NCBI GenBank assembly: GCA_003248755.1
Contig: QFQW01000012.1
Location: 1-64,000 of the forward strand
From: Chryseobacterium sp.
Lineage (GTDB): Bacteria > Bacteroidota > Bacteroidia > Flavobacteriales > Weeksellaceae
DNA: 64,000 bases
Direction of reading: 5' to 3'
Every line of letters starts with the position of its first letter. The stretch's first letter is position 1. The position numbers and the translations under genes were made by a program. This document shows positions 8,524 to 16,104 of the stretch, one piece after another. A model generated the notes under the pieces. It saw only the letters and a list, made by a program, of their open reading frames with translations. It was not told where the DNA came from and made no database searches.

Positions 8524-9132
8524 ATGGCGAGAGTAAAACCAAAAAGACATGGTGTAGCCTTGGATATGACAGCAATGTGTGATGTAACATTCTTACTTCT
8601 TACATTCTTCATCATGACTACCCAGTTCAAAAAGCCCGATGTGGCACAGATAAAACCGCCTTCTTCTATATCAGAGAAGTTACTTCCTGATGCAAGTCTT
8701 ATGACTGTAAATGTAACTCCGAATGGCGTATTCTATTTTCAACCGGTAGATAACGGATCGGAAAAAATACAACTTTTGGAAAAAATGGGAGAAAAGTATA
8801 GAATGACTTTTACAAACCCAGAGAAAGCTGCATTTGCAAAAGTAGAAGCGATTGGCGTACCAATGAGTCAGCTTAAAAGTTTTTTGAATCTGCCAGCGGA
8901 TCAACAAAAAACTTACAAAGCAACGGAAGGAATTCCTATGGATAGTACAAATAAACAATTAATTGATTGGGTACAGCAAAGTCTTGCCGTTAATCCTAAT
9001 TATAAATTAGCGATTAAAGGAGATGTAACTACAAAATATCCGAAAGTTAAGAGTTTATTTGAAGGTTTAAGAGATATTGATTTTCTTAAATTTTGGTTGA
9101 TAACATCACAAGAAGGTAAACCAGGAAATTAA
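8524..9132 (+). CDS. exbD: ExbD-family protein 1
   Basis: ExbD has one N-terminal membrane helix and a periplasmic domain, and works with ExbB to drive TonB. Here the helix follows a basic start (MARVKPKRHG). The segment DMTAMCDVTFLLLTFFIMTT (about residues 15-34) carries the essential membrane aspartate at residue 22 (CDVTFLL). The periplasmic part ends in a typical ExbD fold with residues such as LAIKGDVTTKYPKVKSLF. At 202 residues it is longer than the enterobacterial protein (about 140), with an insert around residues 70-130, as in other Bacteroidota. It lies between exbB (74 nt gap) and the second exbD (11 nt gap). Confidence 0.92.
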   Translation: MARVKPKRHGVALDMTAMCDVTFLLLTFFIMTTQFKKPDVAQIKPPSSISEKLLPDASLMTVNVTPNGVFYFQPVDNGSEKIQLLEKMGEKYRMTFTNPEKAAFAKVEAIGVPMSQLKSFLNLPADQQKTYKATEGIPMDSTNKQLIDWVQQSLAVNPNYKLAIKGDVTTKYPKVKSLFEGLRDIDFLKFWLITSQEGKPGN

Positions 9133-9143
9133 ATCATACAGAA

Positions 9144-9683
9144 ATGGCAGAAGTACAAGTAAAAGAGGATAGTGGCAAAGGCGGGAAGGTCCGTTCGAAA
9201 AAGCATAATCCTCGTGTAGACATGACACCGATGGTTGATTTGAATTTCCTAATGTTGATGTTCTTTATGTTCACAACGACATTTAGCAAACCAAATGTTA
9301 TGGATCTTGGTCTTCCAGCAAAACCAAAAGATCCCAAACAACAACCAGATACAGAAATTAAACTTAGTAATTCGATTTCTATCATCATTGGTAAAGACAA
9401 TAAGATTTTTTATCATCAGCAAGATCAAGCAGGTCTTAACGATCAGACTCTTGTTGAAACTACTTTTGATAGAGACGGAATCAGAAAAGTTATAGAGCAA
9501 GCAAAAGCCGGTGCTGCGGATAAAGATAAATTTACAGTAATTATCAAACCGACGGACGATGCAGTATATAAGAATTTTGTAGATATTCTAGATGAGATGG
9601 CTATCACCAAAAATGAAAGATATGGGGTTACCGATATCAAACCTTGGGAATTAGCTATTTATAAAAAGAAAGTTGGTGAATAG
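9144..9683 (+). CDS. exbD: ExbD-family protein 2
   Basis: A second ExbD paralogue of 179 residues. After a charged cytosolic start, the membrane helix reads VDMTPMVDLNFLMLMFFMFT (about residues 25-44), with the conserved aspartate in MVDLNFL. The periplasmic domain includes FTVIIKPTDDAVYKNFVDILDEM, typical of ExbD/TolR. Two different ExbD proteins per TonB locus are the rule in Bacteroidota and are thought to form a hetero-oligomer with ExbB, although the division of labour is not settled. The gene follows the first exbD by 11 nt and precedes tonB by 35 nt. Confidence 0.92.
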   Translation: MAEVQVKEDSGKGGKVRSKKHNPRVDMTPMVDLNFLMLMFFMFTTTFSKPNVMDLGLPAKPKDPKQQPDTEIKLSNSISIIIGKDNKIFYHQQDQAGLNDQTLVETTFDRDGIRKVIEQAKAGAADKDKFTVIIKPTDDAVYKNFVDILDEMAITKNERYGVTDIKPWELAIYKKKVGE

Positions 9684-9718
9684 CCATATACAAATATCAT
9701 CTTTAATTATATTAAAAA

Positions 9719-10546
9719 ATGGCAGACGAAAATTTAAAATATGATCTATCCTTGGATGAGATTGTATTTGAACACCGAAATAAAGAATATGGAGCATATG
9801 ATCTTAGAACTAAGTATCCTAAGGTTTTAACTAAGTCTTTTTTAATTGGTACAACTTTTTTTCTTCTTCTAGCAGTATCGCCTCTTATTTATCTTAAAAT
9901 TCAGCAAATGAATAATAAAGATAAGGTAGAAGTAGATGCTAAATTGGTAGATATTTTGGAAGAACAGCCAATTATCGAACAGCCTAAAGAAGAAGAACCA
10001 CCACCACCTCCTCCTCCAAAAGAAGAGGAAAAGCAGGAGATTATTCAGAATGTTGTTCCAGAGCCTAAAAAAGCTCCAAAGATTGAGACTCCACCACCAC
10101 CAATTACGAAGCAGTTGGAAACAACTACAGGTTTGGTGAATCAGGAAGGTGTTAAAACTCCAACTTATACACCTCCACCTCCACCACCAGGAACTGGTAA
10201 AGTGGTAACTGCAGAGGTTAAGGTTAATACTAACGAAGTATATGACTCAGTAGATCAATCAGCAGATTATCCGGGAGGTTTGAATGGAGTTAGAAAGTTT
10301 ATCGCAGATAATGTTGATACATCTTCTATGGAAGGAGAAGGACAATTAACTGCAAAACTTAAGTTTATTGTGGAAAGAGATGGGACTGTTTCAGATGTTA
10401 GAATTACTCAAAAATCTGGTAATAGTGACTTCGATGCTGAAACTGTTAGAGTTGTTAAGAAACTTAAAAAATGGACTCCGGCTAAGAAGAATGGAGAGAA
10501 TGTAAGGTCATACTATTCTATCCCGGTTACAATGCAGTTCCAATAA
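9719..10546 (+). CDS. tonB: TonB energy transducer
   Basis: TonB links the ExbB-ExbD motor to outer-membrane receptors. The 275-residue protein has a cytosolic lead (residues 1-40) with LDEIVFEHRNKEYGAYDLR, a form characteristic of Bacteroidota. One membrane helix lies at about 41-60. A periplasmic Pro/Glu-rich spacer (about 82-155, with runs such as EEPPPPPPPKEEE) follows, and then the C-terminal TonB domain from about residue 185 (YPGGLNGVRKF to YSIPVTMQFQ). A strong terminator follows the gene, closing the exbB-exbD-exbD-tonB transcript. The B12 receptor at 58852-60666 is one likely client. Confidence 0.95.
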   Translation: MADENLKYDLSLDEIVFEHRNKEYGAYDLRTKYPKVLTKSFLIGTTFFLLLAVSPLIYLKIQQMNNKDKVEVDAKLVDILEEQPIIEQPKEEEPPPPPPPKEEEKQEIIQNVVPEPKKAPKIETPPPPITKQLETTTGLVNQEGVKTPTYTPPPPPPGTGKVVTAEVKVNTNEVYDSVDQSADYPGGLNGVRKFIADNVDTSSMEGEGQLTAKLKFIVERDGTVSDVRITQKSGNSDFDAETVRVVKKLKKWTPAKKNGENVRSYYSIPVTMQFQ

Positions 10547-10573
10547 GAAATAATTTGTAATCTTTTACATACA

Positions 10574-10606
10574 AAAGAGAAGTTTTTTTAACTTCTCTTT
10601 TTTTAT
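10574..10606 (+). terminator. Terminator of the TonB operon
   Basis: Arms 10574-10584 (aaagagaagtt) and 10590-10600 are perfect complements around a 5-nt loop, followed by a T-run to 10605. It sits 28 nt after the tonB stop. Confidence 0.85.
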
Positions 10607-10618
10607 TAGATTTGTGTT

Positions 10619-10801
10619 ATGTTTAAATGGCTTTCTTTAATTGTAGGTTTTCTCTACATAGCTTTCGGGATTTTTATTGTAGCTTATAAATACTTGGGTA
10701 TTGTTGAGTCTAATATAGCCTATGCACTTGGTGTTTTGTTAATTGCTTATGGCATATTCAGATTTGTAAGAGCTATAATCGCCCTCAAAAATGATAATTA
10801 A
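10619..10801 (+). CDS. Small two-helix membrane protein
   Basis: This 60-residue hydrophobic protein has two membrane segments (about residues 5-24 and 33-53) and a short polar tail. I do not recognise a named family. It begins 13 nt after the tonB terminator and ends one base before the ATG of the downstream PstS-like lipoprotein, so it is probably read with that gene. Small proteins of this kind are found beside the PstS-like gene in related genomes as far as I recall, which supports it as a real gene. No function can be stated. Confidence 0.7.
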   Translation: MFKWLSLIVGFLYIAFGIFIVAYKYLGIVESNIAYALGVLLIAYGIFRFVRAIIALKNDN

Positions 10802-10802
10802 A

Positions 10803-11705
10803 ATGAAAAAAACATTTTTTTTTCTTGTTATGGCATGTTTTGCCATCCTCTCTTCATGTGCCAAAGACAAAGAAATAGATAATCCCAATAAAGGTGAAAT
10901 TACAATAGAAGCGGATGAGTCTTTCAAAAGCGTCTCAGAAGCCTTGGTTGAACGTTATACTGCTCTCAATCCTAAGACGAAAATTAATCTTGTTATAAAG
11001 AAGGAGGATTTCGGATTAATGGATCTTTTAGATAAGAAAGTAAGAGTTGTGGTAATGTCCAGAGAACTTTCTCAGAAAGAAAAAGAAGCCTATGATAAGA
11101 AAATTGACCTGCCTTGGAAACCTGCAAAATTTGCTGCCGATGCAGTACTTTTTGTAGTGCCAAAAGATTCTCCCTTGGAGTCAATTTCCATGGAGCAAAT
11201 TTATAATGAACTCTTATCAGACAAAAAACGATTGATTTTTGATGGAACTAATTCCAGCAATCTTAATTTTATTGCACAAAAATTTCAGAAAAAACCTTCA
11301 GAACTTAAATTTTCAATTATCAATGGTAATGAAAATGTTGCTGAGCAATTAAAAGATTATCCGGATAAAATTGGTGTTATAAGTTATAATACGATTAGCA
11401 GACCTTATGGTAAAGAAGCGGAGAAACTCAGAAACGAATTGAAAATCCTTAAAGTAATCAAGAATCATAAAGCTTATGATGTCTATAACGATAATTTGAA
11501 AGATATGACATATCCTTTTACGAGGGTATTGTATTTTCTTACAAACGAATCCTATTATGGACTTGGTAATGGGTTTATAAGATTCTCATGCCAACAATTA
11601 GGGCAAATTGTTGTGGAAAAAGAAGGTCTTAATATTTATTTAACAGAAGTTTTAAATATAAATATCTATTTTGGTCTAAATATTGTCGCTAAAAGAATTT
11701 TATAG
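10803..11705 (+). CDS. PstS-like phosphate/anion-binding lipoprotein
   Basis: A periplasmic substrate-binding-protein fold of the PstS/PBP-like superfamily. From ATG 10803 it has a lipoprotein signal (MKKTFFFLVMACFAILSSCA, lipid Cys near residue 19), then ITIEADESFKSVSEALVERY, a phosphate-type loop around FDGTNSSN, and the C-terminal VLYFLTNESYYGLGNGFIRF. I prefer this start over ATG 10791, which would overlap the previous gene by 11 nt and spoil the signal peptide. No pstCAB transporter genes are near. It stands instead between TonB genes and a TPR protein, an arrangement I recall from other Bacteroidota, so it may serve envelope function rather than classical phosphate import. The last 25 residues look atypical, but no frameshift is evident. 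Confidence 0.75.
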   Translation: MKKTFFFLVMACFAILSSCAKDKEIDNPNKGEITIEADESFKSVSEALVERYTALNPKTKINLVIKKEDFGLMDLLDKKVRVVVMSRELSQKEKEAYDKKIDLPWKPAKFAADAVLFVVPKDSPLESISMEQIYNELLSDKKRLIFDGTNSSNLNFIAQKFQKKPSELKFSIINGNENVAEQLKDYPDKIGVISYNTISRPYGKEAEKLRNELKILKVIKNHKAYDVYNDNLKDMTYPFTRVLYFLTNESYYGLGNGFIRFSCQQLGQIVVEKEGLNIYLTEVLNINIYFGLNIVAKRIL

Positions 11706-11712
11706 TTAAAAA

Positions 11713-13374
11713 ATGAAAACAGAGAATATAATGAATTTATCAAAAAAGATTGCTGTGACAGCAGCAATAGGTTTTTTTACAAGTTTTAGTTTTGCACAAT
11801 CTGTACAAGATGGAATTAACTTTGTAGATAGCCAAAAATATGCAAAAGCAAAACAAAATTACACAGACCTTATTAATCAGGATCCTAAAGACGCAAATAA
11901 CTATTTCTATTTAGGTAATACATATTTAACACAATTCGACCCCAATTTTGATTTGGCTCAAGAGAGTTTCAACAAAGGACTTGCAGCAGATCCTAAAAGC
12001 TATCTGAATAAATTAGGTTTAGCTTCTATAAAATTAGGTAAAGGTGATAAATCTGCAATTGCAGAGATTCAGCAGATTGTAAAAGATTCTAAAGAAAAAG
12101 ATGCAGAAGTACTTTTCAGAGCCGGGGAAGCTTTAACATTGTTTGAGAAAAACAGTGCGCCGGATTTGGCAATTTCTTTCTTGAATAAAGCAATTGAAAA
12201 AGCAGATAAAAAAGGAGTACCTGCAAATTATTATTATTCTCTTGGAGATGCTTACAGAATCAAAAAAGATCCGGGTAATGCTATGACGGCTTATGATAAA
12301 GCAGAAGCTGTAGCAAAAAATAAAGCGTCTGTTTACACAAGAAAAGCTACGCTTTGGATTGCTGCTCAACAATGGCAACAAGCAAAAACAAACATAGATA
12401 AAGCTATTGCGGTAGATCCAACTTATGCTCCGGCTTACAAAGCTTTGGCAGGGTTTAATATCAAATATCAGAAGAATGCAGAAGCAACTCAGAATTTGAT
12501 TAATTATACAAAATACGCTGACGAAGATCCATATACTCAGCTGGAAATTGCAAAACTTTATTTTACCAATGAAGATTATGCTAATGCAAAAGCCACTTTA
12601 GATTCTGTTTTTGATAAAGTGACCGATCCTATTAAATATAAATTAAGAGCTTATATTTTATATGGTGAAGCAAAATACGCGGAAGCTCAACAAAATATGG
12701 CTAGTTTCCTGTCTCAAGCAGAAAAGTCAAGAGTTCAGGCTGCTGATGAAGGTTTACAAGGTTTAATTGCAGCAGGGCTTGCGAAAGATGAGAAAGACGC
12801 TGCTAAAAAAGCTCAGTTGGAGGCTACAGTACAACAAAAGATAGCAATTGCTAAAAATGCAAAAGACGAAACCTTGAACTGGGATGATGAGTTAGCAAAA
12901 ATCAAAGGAGGATTAGTTGGGGTTTCTGCAGATGCGGGAGGAACATCTCCGGAGATAGAAGCTCTTAAAACAAAAGTTGCGGCAAATCCACAAGATACTG
13001 ATGCTATTTATAAATTAGCACAGGCCTATCAAGATATTAAAAACTGGAATGGAGCTATTTTAACTTGGCAAAAAATGATAACGCTTCTTCCAACTTGGGA
13101 ACCGGCTTATTATAGCCAAGGTTATGCTTATCAGCAATCAGGTAATAATGAATTAGCTTCTGCAGCTTATCAAAAATATATTGATACATTATTGGCAAAA
13201 CCTGCAGCTGATCAGGAAGCTAACAAAGAGACAATGTCTTATGCTTACTTTGCTATCGCATTTATTGCAAAAGATAGTGATAAGGAAAAAGCGAAAGCTG
13301 CTGTTGCAAAATCTTTGGCGCTTAATCCAACTTATGCAGATGCGCTCGCATTGCAGAAAGCACTTAATCAATAA
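11713..13374 (+). CDS. Secreted tetratricopeptide-repeat protein
   Basis: A 553-residue exported TPR protein. The signal peptide is clear (KKIAVTAAIGFFTSFSFAQ, cleavage after residue 28 or so). A second ATG at 11731 would give a cleaner start and is a valid alternative. TPR units recur throughout: residues 33-100, 165-290, and two near the C-terminus (YKLAQAYQDIKNWNGAILTW, then a unit ending SLALNPTYADALALQ). A low-complexity Ala/Lys/Asp segment lies around 355-400. It starts 7 nt after the PstS-like gene and is probably in the same transcript. TPR proteins scaffold complexes; a link to the TonB machinery is inferred only from position. It is followed by a strong terminator. Confidence 0.85.
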   Translation: MKTENIMNLSKKIAVTAAIGFFTSFSFAQSVQDGINFVDSQKYAKAKQNYTDLINQDPKDANNYFYLGNTYLTQFDPNFDLAQESFNKGLAADPKSYLNKLGLASIKLGKGDKSAIAEIQQIVKDSKEKDAEVLFRAGEALTLFEKNSAPDLAISFLNKAIEKADKKGVPANYYYSLGDAYRIKKDPGNAMTAYDKAEAVAKNKASVYTRKATLWIAAQQWQQAKTNIDKAIAVDPTYAPAYKALAGFNIKYQKNAEATQNLINYTKYADEDPYTQLEIAKLYFTNEDYANAKATLDSVFDKVTDPIKYKLRAYILYGEAKYAEAQQNMASFLSQAEKSRVQAADEGLQGLIAAGLAKDEKDAAKKAQLEATVQQKIAIAKNAKDETLNWDDELAKIKGGLVGVSADAGGTSPEIEALKTKVAANPQDTDAIYKLAQAYQDIKNWNGAILTWQKMITLLPTWEPAYYSQGYAYQQSGNNELASAAYQKYIDTLLAKPAADQEANKETMSYAYFAIAFIAKDSDKEKAKAAVAKSLALNPTYADALALQKALNQ

Positions 13375-13391
13375 GATTTTAAACCAATATT

Positions 13392-13432
13392 AAAACTTCC
13401 CAATCTTGAAAATTGGGAAGTTTTGTTTTTTA
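13392..13432 (+). terminator. Terminator after the TPR gene
   Basis: Arms 13392-13404 (aaaacttcccaat) and 13412-13424 pair perfectly around a 7-nt loop and are followed by gttttttt. It also shows that the bshB1 reading frame upstream of 13459 is not coding. Confidence 0.88.
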
Positions 13433-13441
13433 GTAAATTTG
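13413..13441 (+). promoter_or_regulatory. bshB1 promoter, overlapping the terminator stem
   Basis: TTG at 13413-13415 and TAAATTTG at 13434-13441 are 18 nt apart. The -33 element lies in the right arm of the preceding terminator. The start codon follows 17 nt after the -7 box. Confidence 0.6.
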
Positions 13442-13458
13442 CAAAAAATATTTTGAAT

Positions 13459-14181
13459 ATGAAATGTGATATTCTTGCAATAGGAGCACATCCGGATGAT
13501 GTAGAATTAGGTTGTGGCGGAACTATTATAAAATTAATTTCCGAGGGTAAAAAAATAGCTGTCGTTGATTTGACCCAAGGAGAATTAGGAACAAGGGGAA
13601 GTGCTGAAACCAGAGCAATAGAAGCAAAAGATGCAGGTAAAATATTAGGTATCAGTGCAAGAGAAAATCTCAAACTAAAAGACGGATTTCTTAATAATTC
13701 AGAAGAGTATCAACTTAAAATTGTAGAAAAAATAAGAAAATATAGGCCGGAAATTGTTTTGGCTAACGCAATAGATGACCGTCATCCAGATCATGCCAAA
13801 GCTGCAAAATTGATTTCTGATGCTTGTTTTCTATCAGGACTTAAAAAGATAGAAACTTATGATAGCAATGAACTTCAAGATGTTTGGAGACCAAAACACA
13901 TTTTCCATTATATCCAATGGAAAAATATAGAGCCCGATTTTGTTGTAGATATTACCGGATTTTTAGATAAAAAGATAGAAGCTTGTTTAGCATATAAGAC
14001 ACAATTTTATAATCCTGAATCTAACGAGCCTATAACGCCTATTGCAACAAAAGATTTTCTAGAAAGTCTGACATACAGAGCTCAAGATCTTGGAAGACTG
14101 TCGGGCATAGAATATGCGGAGGGTTTTACAACAGAAAAATTAATTGCAATCAAAAATTTTGATGGAATAGTTTGCAATTAA
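13459..14181 (+). CDS. bshB1: Bacillithiol biosynthesis deacetylase BshB1
   Basis: Zinc-dependent PIG-L family deacetylase that removes the acetyl group from GlcNAc-malate, the second step of bacillithiol synthesis. The 240-residue product starts MKCDILAIGAHPDD, with the zinc ligands in AHPDDVE (His11, Asp14) and a distal histidine in DDRHPDHAKA. GELGTRGSAETRAIEA is the signature of the BshB1 subgroup. The start at 13459 is set by the terminator and -7 box just upstream; a longer frame from 13423 would run through both. The other bsh genes are not in this window. Low-GC flavobacteria use bacillithiol as their main thiol, which fits. Confidence 0.93.
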   Translation: MKCDILAIGAHPDDVELGCGGTIIKLISEGKKIAVVDLTQGELGTRGSAETRAIEAKDAGKILGISARENLKLKDGFLNNSEEYQLKIVEKIRKYRPEIVLANAIDDRHPDHAKAAKLISDACFLSGLKKIETYDSNELQDVWRPKHIFHYIQWKNIEPDFVVDITGFLDKKIEACLAYKTQFYNPESNEPITPIATKDFLESLTYRAQDLGRLSGIEYAEGFTTEKLIAIKNFDGIVCN

Positions 14182-14201
14182 ATGATAAAATGCTATATTT
14201 G
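14172..14201 (+). promoter_or_regulatory. tRNA-His promoter
   Basis: TTG at 14172-14174, exactly 19 nt spacer, then TATATTTG at 14194-14201, which ends 13 nt before the tRNA. It is one of the best consensus matches in the window. Confidence 0.75.
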
Positions 14202-14214
14202 CACACGCAAAAAC

Positions 14215-14292
<78 letters not shown>

Positions 14293-14297
14293 AAATT

Positions 14298-14330
14298 AAA
14301 AGCGCATTCTTTTTAGAATGCGCTTTTGTT
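14298..14330 (+). terminator. Terminator of tRNA-His
   Basis: Arms 14298-14310 (aaaagcgcattct) and 14315-14327 pair perfectly around a 4-nt loop and end in a T-run. Confidence 0.88.
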
Positions 14331-14373
14331 ATTATTCAGAAAATATTTTTAAATTACATTTTCAAATTTTCCG

Positions 14374-15594
14374 ATGGTTACAAAATTTATGTCATTTTTA
14401 TCGTACAAGAATTTAATAATAACCAATATTATCATCGTTATTTTAAAAATAATGTATGTCACGATGATACAAAAGGAATTCTCCACTCTGGAAGATTACA
14501 CAATTGCTTACAATCTTGTTAATTATCATCAGTATTCAGAATATATACAACAGGGTGGTACCGCATTTAAACTGCCGGTTTATCCATTTTTTATTGGCTT
14601 TTTTTTATATTTTTTAGGTGACAAAGCTCTTATTGGTGTCGCTGTTTTTCAAGCTATATTAAGTTTTTTCTCTCCCGTATTTATTTACAGAATTTTGAAA
14701 TTATTTGGATATGAAAAGATAGGTGTTTTGTCCGGGATATTATTTATCGTTTCACCAGCATATTTTCTTTACCCGGAAATCATAGAAGCTTCAAATGTTT
14801 TTATTCCGATTTTGTTGTTATGGTTTTATTTATATTTTAGGATTTGGTTTCTGATAGATGTCAAAAAATCCAACTTTGTTATTTTAGGTGTCGTTACAGC
14901 TTTATTATTCCTAACACAAGTGGTAATTGTTCCATTATCTTGTCTAATGATTTTAGGCTTACTATTATTCAAAAAATCTAGTTTCAAGAATGTGTTTTAT
15001 TTGGTTTTTACTGTAATCGTACTTTATTCTCCGTGGATTGTAAGGAATTATTTTGTTTTTGATAAGATCATTTTATCAAAATCTCCTGTTTGGCAAAACA
15101 TATACTATGGATTTACACCAAATGGGCAGCTGTTAGATGATCTGAAATTAATAACCAACGAGAGAGATGATTATTTGTATCATTTGAGAAATGACGTGAA
15201 TGAATTAAAAATGGAGGAGATTTATAAGAAGGAAGTTGAAAAAATGACTCATTGGGAGTCTTCTTATTTTATAAAAAAAGCAGCGAGTAATTTACTTTGT
15301 CTTTGGTACGTACCACCTAAATATTTTTATGACAACAGTCTATCCATATTATTTGGACGTAAGATATATGTAATCCTTCTTGATTTTTTTACAATCATGT
15401 CTTTGATTCTATTATATAGAAAATCTAAAGCTCTGTTTTATTTCTCAATTTTGTTCTTTGTAAGCTTTTCTTTTCCATACGTGATAGGACATGCAGCTAA
15501 TACAAGATTTAAACTTGATTTTGAATGGTATCAACTCATTTTAGTTTCATTTGTGGTAATTGAGTTGATAAATAAAAATAAAAAGGCGCTTTAA
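14374..15594 (+). CDS. Polytopic membrane protein, glycosyltransferase-39-like
   Basis: A 406-residue integral membrane protein with about nine to ten hydrophobic segments. After the first helix lies an extracytoplasmic loop with EYIQQGGTAFKLPVYPFFIGF, reminiscent of the first loop of dolichyl-phosphate-mannose/ArnT-like (GT-C) transferases. The central part (AILSFFSPVFIYRILKLFGY, VSPAYFLYPEIIEAS) also resembles that superfamily. No catalytic Asp-Asp pair is convincing to me, so the enzyme call is tentative. Alternatives are an O-antigen or lipid modification protein of unknown type. Its stop codon lies inside a bidirectional terminator shared with the opposing DUF3276 gene. Confidence 0.6.
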   Translation: MVTKFMSFLSYKNLIITNIIIVILKIMYVTMIQKEFSTLEDYTIAYNLVNYHQYSEYIQQGGTAFKLPVYPFFIGFFLYFLGDKALIGVAVFQAILSFFSPVFIYRILKLFGYEKIGVLSGILFIVSPAYFLYPEIIEASNVFIPILLLWFYLYFRIWFLIDVKKSNFVILGVVTALLFLTQVVIVPLSCLMILGLLLFKKSSFKNVFYLVFTVIVLYSPWIVRNYFVFDKIILSKSPVWQNIYYGFTPNGQLLDDLKLITNERDDYLYHLRNDVNELKMEEIYKKEVEKMTHWESSYFIKKAASNLLCLWYVPPKYFYDNSLSILFGRKIYVILLDFFTIMSLILLYRKSKALFYFSILFFVSFSFPYVIGHAANTRFKLDFEWYQLILVSFVVIELINKNKKAL

Positions 15595-15614
15595 TTGTAA
15601 AGCGCTTTTTAATT
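15581..15614. terminator. Bidirectional terminator
   Basis: aaaaggcgcttt (15581-15592) pairs with aaagcgctttt (15599-15609) with T-runs outward on both strands. The stop codon of the membrane protein (15592-15594) lies in the loop side. The opposing DUF3276 gene ends at 15629. Confidence 0.8.
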
Positions 15615-15628
15615 TTTCTCTAGAATTT

Positions 15629-15964
15629 TTAAACTTCGTCGTCTGATTCTATGGTAAAAGATTTTGATTTGAAGTCTTTGTCATGTCTTTCAGAAATTAC
15701 ATCTTCCCCTTTTTGTTGGATGATAAAATCTGTAGATTCATTAAATAAATCTTGAAAACTTTTGAAATCCTCTTTGTAAAGATAGATTTTGTGTTTTTCA
15801 AAAGTTGCTTCCCCATTTTCTCCGAAGTTCTTCTTACTTTCTGTAATGGTTAAATAATAGTCACCTGCTTTTGTCTCCCGCACATCAAAGAAATACGTTC
15901 TTCTGCCTGCTTTCAACACTTTAGTGAAAATCTCATTCTCATGTCGTTCCTTATAATCACTCAT
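15629..15964 (-). CDS. PUR-domain DUF3276 protein
   Basis: A 111-residue protein of the DUF3276 family, related to PUR-alpha nucleic-acid-binding repeats. The core YKERHENEIFTKVLKAGRRT is followed by YFFDVRETKAGDYYLTITES, the basic/aromatic beta-sheet surface that binds single-stranded nucleic acid in this family. The acidic C-terminal tail (SDDEV) is usual. In Bacteroidota and spirochaetes these proteins are short and stand alone; the spirochaete one binds DNA and RNA. Targets here are unknown. It has its own consensus promoter and a shared terminator, so it is monocistronic. Confidence 0.88.
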   Translation of the reverse strand: MSDYKERHENEIFTKVLKAGRRTYFFDVRETKAGDYYLTITESKKNFGENGEATFEKHKIYLYKEDFKSFQDLFNESTDFIIQQKGEDVISERHDKDFKSKSFTIESDDEV

Positions 15965-15996
15965 TGTTAAATATTTTTTATAGAAATCTGTATTAA

Positions 15997-16025
15997 CAAA
16001 TATAACAGAATTCTCGGAAATTCAA
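15997..16025 (-). promoter_or_regulatory. Promoter of the DUF3276 gene
   Basis: On the minus strand TATATTTG (15997-16004) follows TTG (16023-16025) with an 18-nt spacer, 33 nt before the start codon. Confidence 0.65.
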
Positions 16026-16104
16026 AATATTTTGTTAAAAAAAAGTGTTAAATGCGTTTTTTTCTTAAAATTTTGATAAAATTTCGAGTAATTTTTTTAT
16101 GATA

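Noticed and set aside
10791..10802. ATG at 10791 as the start of the PstS-like lipoprotein
   Set aside because: It overlaps the previous gene and adds MIIK before a clean lipoprotein signal at 10803.
13423..13458. An earlier start for bshB1
   Set aside because: The extra codons overlap the terminator T-run and the -7 box.
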